DNA from: Neobacillus paridis
Lineage (GTDB): Bacteria > Bacillota > Bacilli > Bacillales > Cytobacillaceae
DNA: 64,000 bases
Assembly (NCBI RefSeq): GCF_016765675.1
Contig: NZ_JAESWB010000365.1
Coordinates: 1-64,000, forward strand
Direction: 5' to 3'
Part shown: piece after piece, positions 35,689 through 45,401 of the stretch
Layout of the letters: the number at the start of each line of letters is the position of its first letter
Position numbering within the stretch: position 1 is the first letter of the stretch
Notes under the pieces: model-generated
The model's input: the letters and a program-made list of their open reading frames with translations, nothing else
What the model was told of the DNA's origin: nothing
Databases searched by the model: none
Made by a program: the position numbers and the translations under genes

Positions 35689-35765
35689 TGTTTGCGCTCC
35701 TTTCTTTATAAATAGATCTTAAACACATTTTTATTTAATAGGGAGAGAACTTGTCCCTCCGGCGA

Positions 35766-36275
35766 TTAATGATTCATGTTCATGTTCATTTTTTTCTTCA
35801 TTTCTTCCATCATTGCCTTATTTCGTTCCCAACTATGGCTGCCTAGATCGTCTGCAGTTAATAGTTCGCCGCTATTTTTGTCGATAAAGTCTTGGGCTGC
35901 TTTTTTATCGCCAAAGGCAATGACATTGTAGGCCATTGGCGTTTTAATCGATTTGTCGTAAACGAATGATGCTTTCTCCACCTCAAGCCATTTTTTAGTT
36001 TGATAGTCTTTGATAAAGGAATTACCGATTTTCTCATCCTTGTTTTCACTTTTCCATTTGTACATACAGCCGATATCATCAAATTTGAGCGTCTTTTCAT
36101 TTTCGAGAATAATTTCTGATGCAAACCCGTCATCTTTTACTGCCATATGACAAACATCACATTTATCTGTTTTTTCATTGATGGCAGCAGGTTTATAGTC
36201 GGTTTTTCCACACCCGGCAATCAAAAACAGCAAAGAAAAAATAAGAACAGATTGTTTTACAATTGAAAACTTCAT
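35766..36275 (-). CDS. nosL: NosL copper-chaperone lipoprotein
   Basis: A 169-residue lipoprotein: signal with lipobox LIAGC at residues 18-22, then the NosL copper-binding motif KCDVCHMAVKDDG and the family segments KFDDIGCMYKWK and AYNVIAFGDKKAAQDFI. The Met/His-rich tail (KKKMNMNMNH) may also bind copper. NosL delivers Cu(I) to nitrous oxide reductase. The start overlaps the nosD stop (ATGA). Confidence 0.92.
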   Translation of the reverse strand: MKFSIVKQSVLIFSLLFLIAGCGKTDYKPAAINEKTDKCDVCHMAVKDDGFASEIILENEKTLKFDDIGCMYKWKSENKDEKIGNSFIKDYQTKKWLEVEKASFVYDKSIKTPMAYNVIAFGDKKAAQDFIDKNSGELLTADDLGSHSWERNKAMMEEMKKKMNMNMNH

Positions 36276-37549
36276 ATTTTTTTCCTCCCAATATATAGTA
36301 AGAATAAACTTCCGGTAATCAGTAAAAGGCTTAACAGTAGGACAGATCGTTTTTCTGATTTCACTTGGACGTTTTTTTGCCAGTCAGATGTCATCAGTGG
36401 TTCTTGATCAGTGACCAGCATCTCATCAGGACTCTTGAGCATTTTTTGCAGTAAAACAAGGCCGGGATGCTGAAAAAACAACTGGTATGGCGGCGTTTCA
36501 CTTGTCAGTGTCAGAAAATAAGGGTCAGCCTTAAAGGCGATGTTACTTTTGTGATTTCCATCCGTATCCAATGTTAAGGCACCGTCCCAGTAGTTATGCT
36601 GGATTTGATTTTCACGGCTGCTAGTTGCTTGGATAACGTTTACATTTGCGATGAAAGCATTCTCTTCCATTATCGTTTTAGTCATTTTTTTCATTTGTGT
36701 TCCAATAAAATTTGCCTCGACTTTGTTTTGTATAATCGTATTGCTGCTGGAATCTTCGATATACATTCCGAGACGATTGTGCGAAATCGTATTATCACGA
36801 ATGTTGGAATGATGAACATCATACAAAAGCAGCCCCTGGGCATTCACATTTTGCTGATTATCAATCAACTGGTTTTCCTTAATCTCCGCGTATTTCACCC
36901 CCATAATCATCGCCCCAGTTACATTTTTCGTCGATGTATTTTGCTTTAGGGTAATATGATCTGAGAACATCACGTGGACTCCGTACCTTGAATGTTCAAT
37001 AGAATTTTTTATTAAGGTATTATGATTGCTGTTTTCAAGGTAAATTCCGTCTTGGACATTTTTTATTTCGCATTGTTGGAAGAGGTTTTGCTCAGACTGC
37101 CAAAGGTCAATCCCATTTTCTTTGTGTTGCCCATGAATCCGGATATTTTCAAACTTGGATTTTTGGACATTTTTCAGCTTCAAAGCGATTTTTTCCGAAG
37201 TAACAGAAATATTATGAAGCTGGTGCCCACTGCCGCTAATGGAAATCGCTGCACTGTTCTTGCCGCTTAGACAATCTACGAGTTTGATGTCTCTAAGCCT
37301 AACTCGCTTTCCAGTAATGGTAATGGCGGGTTTGGATGAGCAGTTATGGATTATTACCCCTTCTGCCTCCACCACAACCGGCTTGTTTATGACAATCCGT
37401 TCACGATATGTACCTGCCTTTAACTTAACCACCCCTCCAACCGGGGCAGCATTAATTTGAGTTTGTAGAGAATTTTGCGCCCATGCCTCTTTTCCAAAAA
37501 ACAAACTTACAAACACCAATACCAGCAGAATTTTGATAGAATTCTTCAT
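36272..37549 (-). CDS. nosD: NosD periplasmic-type beta-helix maturation protein
   Basis: A 425-residue secreted protein: signal peptide ending near EAWAQ, a right-handed parallel beta-helix of CASH/NosD repeats (IYLENSNHNTLIKNSIEHS; GMYIEDSSSNTIIQNKVEAN) and a C-terminal membrane anchor followed by GRKKI. NosD is essential for copper-site assembly in N2O reductase. First gene of the nosDLYF-kinase-regulator set. CCTTTACG occurs twice within 70 bases upstream, a possible regulator site. Confidence 0.9.
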   Translation of the reverse strand: MKNSIKILLVLVFVSLFFGKEAWAQNSLQTQINAAPVGGVVKLKAGTYRERIVINKPVVVEAEGVIIHNCSSKPAITITGKRVRLRDIKLVDCLSGKNSAAISISGSGHQLHNISVTSEKIALKLKNVQKSKFENIRIHGQHKENGIDLWQSEQNLFQQCEIKNVQDGIYLENSNHNTLIKNSIEHSRYGVHVMFSDHITLKQNTSTKNVTGAMIMGVKYAEIKENQLIDNQQNVNAQGLLLYDVHHSNIRDNTISHNRLGMYIEDSSSNTIIQNKVEANFIGTQMKKMTKTIMEENAFIANVNVIQATSSRENQIQHNYWDGALTLDTDGNHKSNIAFKADPYFLTLTSETPPYQLFFQHPGLVLLQKMLKSPDEMLVTDQEPLMTSDWQKNVQVKSEKRSVLLLSLLLITGSLFLLYIGRKKI

Positions 37550-37682
37550 CCATCACAACCTTCCTTTTTCCGTAAAGGTTATCTATATTTAGCGTAAAGG
37601 AAGGAAAGTTGGTTTCCTATGACTCGAATGGGCTATTTATTTTGAAGTTTTTATGAAGTGAAGTGAGCGGGAGCGGAGGGAG

Positions 37683-37766
37683 GATTTACTTGCGGTTAAG
37701 CTCGATTTACTTGCGGATGAAACCGATTTATCTTCGAAGAGGAACGGTTTCATCCATTAATAGGTA
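37683..37766. repeat. Four degenerate repeats phased at 21 bases
   Basis: GATTTACTTGCGG at 37683 and 37704, GATTTATCTTCG at 37725 and GGTTTCATCC at 37746 are spaced exactly 21 bases. The DNA is non-coding, between nosD and a GNAT gene. Spacing and style recall the repeats at 25628-25695, although the core sequence differs. Confidence 0.6.
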
Positions 37767-37800
37767 TTCCATTTTAAAAAGTTAGCTGAATCAAAGATTC

Positions 37801-38220
37801 CTATTGGCCGCTAACTCTTCTCATAAAATGCAATGGACCCAATTTTTCGGTAAACCCCCACTTTTCATAGAATGGCCGCATTTCCGTTCGGCAATATAAT
37901 TCAAAATGCTTTACCGACTTAAGTTTGGGGTGATGGATGATCTCATCCATCAAGCTCCTCCCCAGCTGTTGTCCGCGAAAACGTTTGTTGACCATCACAT
38001 CGAAAATCACAGCTTTATAGACAAAGTCAGTAAGAACTCTGGCAAATCCGATCAATTCTTGGGTGTCCACATCTATGAAACCAATAATAATATTGGAGTT
38101 TTCCACCATAGTCTCGATTTCTTTCCGCTCCCTCCCTTTCGTCCACCATTCCATTTGAAATAGATAGTATAAATCGTCTATTTGGCCGCTTGTTAGTGTT
38201 TCCACTTGAATATAGTTCAT
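37801..38220 (-). CDS. GNAT-family N-acetyltransferase
   Basis: About 139 residues from the ATG at 38220, which follows GGGAGG; the upstream ATG at 38235 overlaps that site. The acetyl-CoA-binding motif is VNKRFRGQQLGRSLMDEII and the C-terminus has FELYCRTEMRPFYEKWGF. Substrate unknown. Confidence 0.85.
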   Translation of the reverse strand: MNYIQVETLTSGQIDDLYYLFQMEWWTKGRERKEIETMVENSNIIIGFIDVDTQELIGFARVLTDFVYKAVIFDVMVNKRFRGQQLGRSLMDEIIHHPKLKSVKHFELYCRTEMRPFYEKWGFTEKLGPLHFMRRVSGQ

Positions 38221-38241
38221 ATTGCAACCTCCCATGATTTT

Positions 38242-38925
38242 TCATTTTAACTTCCATAAAAATGTCGCGCGGTACACGACAAACACTGCTGCGTTAAAGA
38301 TTGCCGACATGAGAAAGATAGGTGCCGTGCCCCACTCATGAATAACCCATCCCGATAAATAGACAGTAATCGGCATGCCAATCCTAAAGAACGTTCCGGT
38401 GATCCCGCTGATCCTGCCGATCAGCTCGGGCGGTGTTTGTTCGAGCCTGAATGTATAGGCACAGACGCTGTAAAATGAGGTCGCCAGCCCGCTGATAAAC
38501 AATGCTATAATTAACATGTAGCTATTGTATGAAAAAAACAGCAACAGATATGCAGCTGCATGAAAAATTGCCGACAAGCCAAACAATACGCCCAGACCCC
38601 ATGACAGCCTCAATCTACTGGCCAACATGCTGCCTGCCATTCCGCCAATTCCGACAGCCGAGATGACAATTGCTACTTGTGAAGAGGCAAGGTGAAGATC
38701 TTCCTTTGCAAAAATAATGATCGTTGTTTGAACAACAGTAGCGGTTGCATTCAACAGCATGATAAACAGGGTCATCAGCCAAAGGGCTCTGTTGCCGCGG
38801 AATGATTTCCATCCTTCATGTAAGTCAGCCAAGAAACCAGAGACTTTCTGTCGTTGTTCGTCGGATGGGTGTGCCAGCCGGGACAGGATCAACAAGCTTA
38901 ATAAATAGGCTCCAGCGGTAATCAT
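38242..38925 (-). pseudogene. MFS transporter, C-terminal part only
   Basis: 227 residues with about six membrane helices matching the second half of a macrolide-efflux-type MFS transporter (normal length about 400). The frame stays open a few codons beyond the first Met and then runs into the coding DNA of the divergent gene. The first half, including the start and promoter, is missing. Not expected to be functional. Confidence 0.75.
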
Positions 38926-38930
38926 GATTC

Positions 38931-40238
38931 CATGTATATGACACGATCGTTATTTACGATTATGCTTCTGAAAAGGCTATGGGCACACTGGCCCATTACT
39001 GGGAAGCTAACGAGAACAAAACAGAATGGACCTTCTTTTTAAAAAAAGGGATTCTATTTCACAACGGCAAGGAGCTTACAGCAACAGATATTAAGTACAC
39101 ATTCTCGTTGCTATTGCATCCTGATTTTGAGCAATTTTGGCTCGTAGAGAATATTCACTTTATCGAATGCTTAAATCGATATACGATACGCTTCCATTTA
39201 TACAAACCAAACGAGCTGTTTTTGCAATTTCTCAGTTTTCCGGCGCTTTCGGTCATTCCTTCAGGAAGCACAAGTTACATCGGAACCGGACCTTTCAAGG
39301 TTCAAACTTATAACCCAAATTACATAGCTCTTGAGGCAAATCCCTCCTATTTTGAAGGCAGGCCTTTCGTCGACCGAATTGAGATCTTAAATGTCCCGAG
39401 AGAATACGAGAAAGAAATTTTAGCAGATCATACCAGTATTTTTGTTAACACTGGAGAAGGCAGCAACCATATTGGCGACCCGTCACATAAACTGATCAAG
39501 GGGACGTATGAAGGAAGTACTTTATTTACTTTCAATCTAGGGAAAAAGACCGGCCCGCAGCAAAACTTATTTTTCCGAAAAGCAGTCCATAAACTGATCG
39601 ACAGGAAAAAATTGATTGCCGATCTCGGACCGCCGCGAATGATTCCTGCTGCTAACTTTGACATAAACGATTCACTGGAAATGACTTTTGAAAAAGTGGA
39701 CGATGAGGAAATCCGGGTTTTGTTGCAGGCAGCAGGCTATCGGGGAGAATCAGTACAACTTTTCACGTACGACCGCCATCAACCAGATGCTGAATGGATC
39801 AAACAGGAAGCAGCCAACTATGGCGTTTCTTTTCATGTAACGATTCTCGGTTGGAATGAAATCCTTAAACAGGAAAATATCAATCAAGCAGACTGTATTT
39901 TGTTTGAAGCCGTTTGGGGAGAAAATGAATTATCGAAACTGGAACTCTATCAATCAGGCTTCAGCTTTTTACGGCAGCACCTCAATCAAGAAACAGCAGA
40001 GTTTATCGACAGGAACATGACGGAAATCATGGCTGCATCAAGGCGAGAGGATCGTTCCATCCTGTTTTCGGAAATTGAGTCCCGCCTGATAGAAACAAAT
40101 GCGCTTGTGTTCCTCGTTCATAAAAACATTGAGTCAACCTTCCACCCCTCGATTAAAGGGGTACAACTAAATACCCGGGGAAATGTCGATTTTAAAACAA
40201 TCTGGATCAAGCCGGATTTAACAGAAAAAGGAAAATGA
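38931..40238 (+). pseudogene. SgrR-like transcriptional regulator, N-terminus missing
   Basis: The frame opens without a start in HVYDTIVIYDYASEKAMG and continues as a family 5 solute-binding-protein domain (TEWTFFLKKGILFHNGKELT; GTGPFKVQTYNPNYIALEAN), the C-terminal part of SgrR-like regulators. The DNA-binding N-terminus (about 150 residues) is absent. An internal ATG at 38979 exists but has no good ribosome site. It meets the MFS fragment head to head, so one deletion probably removed both 5' ends. Confidence 0.72.
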
Positions 40239-40454
40239 CATAAAATCCAAAAGTTGTTTAATGAAAATATTCAATAACACCTTTTTATTTATTTTTCTAT
40301 CATCTAAGGGCGATTAAATACGGCTAAATTCGCTATAAAAATTGAATTATAGACAATTTTTACTATTATTAATAATTTTAGTATATTTTAGGCAAAAAGA
40401 TATGATAAAATAACGTTTGAAAAATTCAAACTATTCTTTCGGGAGGGAAACAAG

Positions 40455-42047
40455 ATGAATGTACCTTTAGTGTTGACGCAATTTTTGGACCGTGCTGTTT
40501 CATTGTATGGGGACAAGAAAGCTGTATATTGTGATACAAGAGCTTTTACATACCGTGAGTTGCAGGAACGGGTCAATCAGCTTTCTCATGGATTAAAAGC
40601 CTTAGGTATCACCAAGGGGGAACGGGTGGCTTACCTAGCACCTAATACAGTTGAAATGCTCGAAGGCTTTTACGGCGTATTTCAACTTGGCGCGATTATG
40701 GTTCCGCTCAATATCCGCTTAAAACCAGAAGACTATTTATTTATCCTGAATCATAGTGAATCGAAAGTCCTGTTTGTCGATCAAGATATTTATCACTTGA
40801 TTGAACCGATCAAACAACGTTTAGAAACAGTTGAGCATATCATTGTTCAATATAAAGACGACAAAACAAATGAAACCGATTACGACAAGTGGCTAGCAAG
40901 TTTTCCGAAAACCTCGTTCGACCGCGAAGACCTTGACGAAAATGACGTTTGCAGCCTGCTTTATACAAGCGGTACGACCGGCAACCCAAAAGGTGTTATG
41001 CTTACCCACCGTAATAATTACCTGCATGCACTACATACCATGCACCATTTGCGCGTAACGGATCAGGATGTCTACCTTCATGTCCTGCCAATGTTCCACG
41101 TGAACGGCTGGGGCTCACCCTTCTACTATACAGCCAACGGGGCTACTCATATTTGCTTAAAAAAGGCTACGCCGGAAGCTATTTTTAATGCTATTCAAGA
41201 ATATAAAGTAACCGTTTTGCATATGGCGCCAACTGTATTAAATTCCTTGCTGCAATATTATGAGAAAAACGTCCCGGAAATTGATCATGATGTACGGGTT
41301 GTCATCGCAGGCTCTGCGCCGCCGCCAGCGTTTGTAACCCGAGTAGAAAAGGAACTCGGCTGGGAGTTTATTCAAGTGTATGGGATGACGGAATCAACAC
41401 CGCTCAGTTTGATTTCCACCATTCGTTCTGAACTTACCCACCTGTCCCCGGGAGAAAAAGCACGGCTGAAAGCGAAAGCCGGGTATCCAATGATTGGCTG
41501 TGATGTCCGTGTCGTGAATGAGCATGGTGAAGAAGTAGCCCACAACGGCAAAGAAATCGGTGAAGTTGTCACAAGAAGCCATGGAGTCATGTTGGGCTAT
41601 TGGAAAAATCCCGAAGAAACGATGAAAACAATTCGGGACGGCTGGCTTCACACTGGAGATATGGGAACAGTTGATGAGAATGGCTATATTGATATCGTTG
41701 ACCGTAAAAAGGATATTATCATCAGCGGCGGCGAAAACATTTCCTCTATAGAAGTTGAGGGGGTATTATATGAGCATCCAAGTGTCCTTGAGGCGGCAGT
41801 CATTGCAGCGCCGCACGAAAAATGGGGTGAAACACCGCATGCCTTTGTCGTATTAAGAGAAGGGCATCAAGTCAGTGAAGCGGATATCATTGCTTTTTCC
41901 CGGGAAAAACTAGCTCATTTCAAGGCCGTTACCGGCGTCACTTTCGTGAACGAACTGCCAAAAACAGCTTCTGGAAAAATACAAAAAGTTCACTTAAGAA
42001 ACGAGTATTGGAGCAGCCACGGAAAGGAAGGCAGGTTTGTTAATTAA
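40455..42047 (+). CDS. Long-chain fatty acid-CoA ligase family protein
   Basis: A 530-residue ANL-superfamily enzyme. AMP-binding motif LLYTSGTTGNPKGVMLTHR (about 177-195), the YGMTESTP motif, GWLHTGDMG and the C-terminal lysine region PKTASGKIQKVHLR. It activates a medium- or long-chain acid to its CoA thioester. Start ATG follows CGGGAGGG. Monocistronic, ended by a terminator; the 216 bases upstream hold only AT-rich DNA. Confidence 0.92.
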   Translation: MNVPLVLTQFLDRAVSLYGDKKAVYCDTRAFTYRELQERVNQLSHGLKALGITKGERVAYLAPNTVEMLEGFYGVFQLGAIMVPLNIRLKPEDYLFILNHSESKVLFVDQDIYHLIEPIKQRLETVEHIIVQYKDDKTNETDYDKWLASFPKTSFDREDLDENDVCSLLYTSGTTGNPKGVMLTHRNNYLHALHTMHHLRVTDQDVYLHVLPMFHVNGWGSPFYYTANGATHICLKKATPEAIFNAIQEYKVTVLHMAPTVLNSLLQYYEKNVPEIDHDVRVVIAGSAPPPAFVTRVEKELGWEFIQVYGMTESTPLSLISTIRSELTHLSPGEKARLKAKAGYPMIGCDVRVVNEHGEEVAHNGKEIGEVVTRSHGVMLGYWKNPEETMKTIRDGWLHTGDMGTVDENGYIDIVDRKKDIIISGGENISSIEVEGVLYEHPSVLEAAVIAAPHEKWGETPHAFVVLREGHQVSEADIIAFSREKLAHFKAVTGVTFVNELPKTASGKIQKVHLRNEYWSSHGKEGRFVN

Positions 42048-42087
42048 GCTTGCTGCCTGACATTTAGAAAGTTTAAAATAAGTTGAG

Positions 42088-42124
42088 AAAGAAATGGCCA
42101 GTTTCATAACTGCGCCATTTCTTT
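42088..42124 (+). terminator. Terminator of the acyl-CoA ligase gene
   Basis: AAAGAAATGGC (42088-42098) and GCCATTTCTTT (42114-42124) form an 11-bp stem followed by a short T-rich tail. Confidence 0.7.
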
Positions 42125-42213
42125 CTTACCTATTTGTTGGAGGAACATGGAATGCAAACAATCTATAAAAATTTTTCAACCCATTGAAACCCACTCATTC
42201 TACAAAGGATGAC

Positions 42214-42263
42214 AAAAAAGCTAACCTTGAAAATGAAACAAGTGCATTTTTAAGATTAGCTTT
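42214..42263 (-). terminator. Terminator of the lytic transglycosylase gene
   Basis: AAAGCTAA (42217-42224) and TTAGCTTT (42256-42263), extended by further pairing, form a long hairpin; the minus strand continues with T residues (42214-42219). Confidence 0.75.
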
Positions 42264-42270
42264 AAATAAA

Positions 42271-43944
42271 TTATTTTGAAACAGTGACTTTTCTTGTTGC
42301 GCTTACTTTTCCTTTGCTGTCTTTAGCATTTACGTATAGTTTGGTTCCTGCCCGCTGCTTTGGAATTCGCACTTTAAAACTCCCACTAGCGCTGGCTTTT
42401 GCCGAGTATGTCTTCTTTCCGATTTTTATCGAGACGGCTGCATTTTTTTCGGCTTTTCCAGTAACAGTCGCAGTTTTATAAGTTAGTTTGTTCACAGTCG
42501 GCATATTTGGTGCCGTTCTGACAACTTTTATCACCTTTGCTTTACTTTTATTTCCCGCCTTATCCCTTGCCGTGACCGTAATGGTCTTTCCAAAGTTTTG
42601 TACAGGTATAGCTACTTTGTAGTTTCCGTATTTATCCGCTTTTCCTTTATAGCTTTTCGTAGAAATTGTTACCGTTACGGCAGCATATGCTTCTGTTTTA
42701 CCAGAAACGGCAGTAGACCTGTTCGTAACTGTCTTCACTGTCGGAATCGCCGGTGCGGTTTTATCAGCAACGATAATAGTCTTCGCGGGGCTTGCTGCAT
42801 TGTACTGATCCTTATAGGATATTGTCAGCTTGGTTCCTGCCTTTTGAACAGGAATATCAGCTTTAAAGTTCTTATTTTTATCAGCAACAGCACTGCCTAT
42901 CACCTTTGTTCCGTTCTTTATCTGGATTCTGGCATTTGCCGGGGCTTTCCCGGATATTGACTTATCATTATCATCAACTATATTGACTACAGGTGCATCC
43001 AGCTTCCTGCTAATATAAGCTGAGGAAACAAATCCTATAACTTTGGCATCTGTTGTTTTGACCGGATACCAAACAAAGCGGTTACTGGTGGAAGATTTGT
43101 CAAAGGTGAAATTCCCTGTAATAATAAGTGTGGTATTTTTTGCCAGCTCTTTTTTAACAGAAGAGGCACTGCTATTGTCTGATCTTACCTTTACCTTATC
43201 AGCAGTTACAATTACTTTATCTCCCGTTTGGAAATAATAATTTGATGGATGCATTTCGCCCGTAATGGTATATTCCCTAACTTTAAAAACAATATTTTTG
43301 CTGCTATTAGGATCATAATCAAAGTCTTTTGTTTTGAAAGGGAACTGTGCCAGTGTCGTATCATCCAAAAAACTGTCTCGTTTCAATATGGAAAAGATTT
43401 TTTCTTGATAGGCGTTCGCATTACGTTTCCCAGTATCCTGGAACAGCGGGCTATTTATTGGTTTTGTCCCGTTATAAGCCATTACTGGAAAATACCAATT
43501 TTCAATCACTTCCCGGCCTGCGCCCTTTATTTTCGGCAAATCAGTGCGGTTATACATGCTGTTAAGAATCTCTACGCCTGCCTGAATATTATAGTAAATA
43601 TCCGTTTTTAGTTTTTGTGGATCATAGTTTGCTTGATTGGTAAGTTGCATCAAACCGATTCCGCCGTCTTTTGAAATAAAGGGCTCGCCATTCGTAAATT
43701 GCTTCCAGCCGTTTTCCTGTTCGGCAATGGCCTTGACCACTTCAGGTGGAATCTTTGCAGCTAATGCTGCATTCGTCAGTAAACAATTGATTTGCTGGGG
43801 GGCAGGATTTTGATTTGGTTCAACTTTCCCATATATTTTTTCACATTTGGAGGTCCAGGACGTCGCTGCAGAGGCCCCGTCGTAAGACCACCCCAGGAGG
43901 AATATACAAGACAATACTACGGCCCTGAGTAGGGTTGATTTCAT
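42271..43944 (-). CDS. Secreted lytic transglycosylase-like protein with SH3-like and Ig-like repeats
   Basis: 557 residues. Signal peptide (1-26, ending GASA), an SLT-type lysozyme-fold domain (about 55-190; PEVVKAIAEQENGW with the catalytic Glu, GGIGLMQLT), a bacterial SH3-like domain (about 235-315) and three C-terminal Ig-like repeats of about 80 residues each containing SGKAPANARIQI, SGKTEAYAAVTVT and TGKAEKNAAVSI. It probably cleaves peptidoglycan while bound to the wall. Single gene. Confidence 0.87.
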   Translation of the reverse strand: MKSTLLRAVVLSCIFLLGWSYDGASAATSWTSKCEKIYGKVEPNQNPAPQQINCLLTNAALAAKIPPEVVKAIAEQENGWKQFTNGEPFISKDGGIGLMQLTNQANYDPQKLKTDIYYNIQAGVEILNSMYNRTDLPKIKGAGREVIENWYFPVMAYNGTKPINSPLFQDTGKRNANAYQEKIFSILKRDSFLDDTTLAQFPFKTKDFDYDPNSSKNIVFKVREYTITGEMHPSNYYFQTGDKVIVTADKVKVRSDNSSASSVKKELAKNTTLIITGNFTFDKSSTSNRFVWYPVKTTDAKVIGFVSSAYISRKLDAPVVNIVDDNDKSISGKAPANARIQIKNGTKVIGSAVADKNKNFKADIPVQKAGTKLTISYKDQYNAASPAKTIIVADKTAPAIPTVKTVTNRSTAVSGKTEAYAAVTVTISTKSYKGKADKYGNYKVAIPVQNFGKTITVTARDKAGNKSKAKVIKVVRTAPNMPTVNKLTYKTATVTGKAEKNAAVSIKIGKKTYSAKASASGSFKVRIPKQRAGTKLYVNAKDSKGKVSATRKVTVSK

Positions 43945-44189
43945 TCTTCAATCTCCAATCTATCATTCTTATAGATATTTTATCATGATGGGTCATCTTT
44001 TTCGAGAAACTACTATCCAATTATGCAGATTCATAGGACATGCAGATGTGTTTCTAAAGACAATAGCTATTATTTTGCCACTCCGGATTCAACCATACCG
44101 AAAAGTTTTTATTTTACAAAAATCACTCTTTTAACAGTCAAATAAACAGTGTAAGATATCGTTATATTTAGCAGATTGGCGGGAAAAGT

Positions 44190-45401
44190 ATGGAGTCATT
44201 AAGCAAACTGACGTTTCTTCGGATTATCATGTTTTATCTGATTTGCTTCGTGTATTATTTTATCATTTTTGACGGCAATAGTAATCTTCAAAGATATTTT
44301 CTGTTTGCAGCAATCGCTATATTTACAGTTGATCAAATTCTTCTTTGTGCAAAGGATCAAGAACGGTGGATTCACGTGGTGTTGACTATGGATTCACTTG
44401 TGGCAGCCGGTTTGGGCCTTGTTTTTCCGGGAACGACTGGACTGTATTTGACGATATTTGGCATTATTGGGGTTACCTTGTTCTTGGCGATCACGGACAA
44501 ACAAATCATTCGAAGATATGTTGCCTTTTTTCTCGTGATTTGGGCTGTAATTATCCTCTACACCTATCAAGCTACGGGAAAATGGCAATTGGCTGAGAAT
44601 GTGTTAAATACCGGGTTTGTTCTTTTTGGCAGCTTTGTCGGGAGCTTAATCCGCAAATTAATGGATGCCCGCACGACCGTGAATGCCCAATATGAAGAGT
44701 TAAATACCTCCCATGCGGCTTTAAAGGCGGCTCATGACCAATTGCGCCTTTATTCCAAGCAGGTGGAGGAATTAACAATGATTCGCGAGCGAAATCACAT
44801 TGCCCGCGAAATTCACGATACGGTCGGTCACAAAATCACGGCTCTCCTTGTCCAAATTCAGCTTGCAAAAGAAATGATGCAGCTTGACCTTGAAAAAACA
44901 AAGGACGTACTGCGGCAATGTGAACAACTCACACGCGAAACGCTGCAGGAAATTCGTCTTTCCGTCCGTACGCTCCATGAAGACGGTGAGGAGCAGTCCA
45001 TGCTCCAGATTTTACGAAAACTATTTCAAGACTATTCCAAATTAACCAATCTCGAAACAACTTTTGAAATGGACGGAGACCCCGCTTCCATTCCGACGAC
45101 ATTGCAGCCCACGATCATCCGGATCATTCAAGAGTCGCTGACGAACGCAAAGCGGCATGGTCAGGCAACTCAATGTTCGGTCATGCTTAATTGTCAGCAC
45201 GAGAACATTACCGTGCGAATTAAGGATGATGGAAAAGGAGTTCCAGAGGTGGTGCCTGGGTTTGGCTTGGTCAATATGCGCGAGCGGATCTTGGATCATG
45301 GCGGTACGTTGCAGTTTCTCAGCCAAGCCGATGAGGGATTTGAAGTCATCGCAGAATTCCCGATGAAAAAACTAAAATGGACGGCAGGTGTAAGCCAATG
45401 A
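44190..45401 (+). CDS. lnrJ: LnrJ-like membrane sensor histidine kinase
   Basis: A 403-residue kinase with five to six N-terminal membrane helices (1-150), a coiled linker, a HisKA_3 box (RNHIAREIHDTVGHKITALL) and an ATPase domain (IRIIQESLTNAKRHGQATQC; DDGKGVPEVVPGFG). With the next four genes it matches the B. subtilis lnrJKLMN (yfiJKLMN) order, in which LnrJ senses polyenes such as linearmycin. Symbol is by synteny. The 245 bases upstream show no other gene. Confidence 0.85.
   Translation: MESLSKLTFLRIIMFYLICFVYYFIIFDGNSNLQRYFLFAAIAIFTVDQILLCAKDQERWIHVVLTMDSLVAAGLGLVFPGTTGLYLTIFGIIGVTLFLAITDKQIIRRYVAFFLVIWAVIILYTYQATGKWQLAENVLNTGFVLFGSFVGSLIRKLMDARTTVNAQYEELNTSHAALKAAHDQLRLYSKQVEELTMIRERNHIAREIHDTVGHKITALLVQIQLAKEMMQLDLEKTKDVLRQCEQLTRETLQEIRLSVRTLHEDGEEQSMLQILRKLFQDYSKLTNLETTFEMDGDPASIPTTLQPTIIRIIQESLTNAKRHGQATQCSVMLNCQHENITVRIKDDGKGVPEVVPGFGLVNMRERILDHGGTLQFLSQADEGFEVIAEFPMKKLKWTAGVSQ

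Noticed and set aside
40239-40454. Regulatory RNA in the gap before the acyl-CoA ligase gene
   Set aside because: The gap is AT-rich with short weak stems only and matches no known element.
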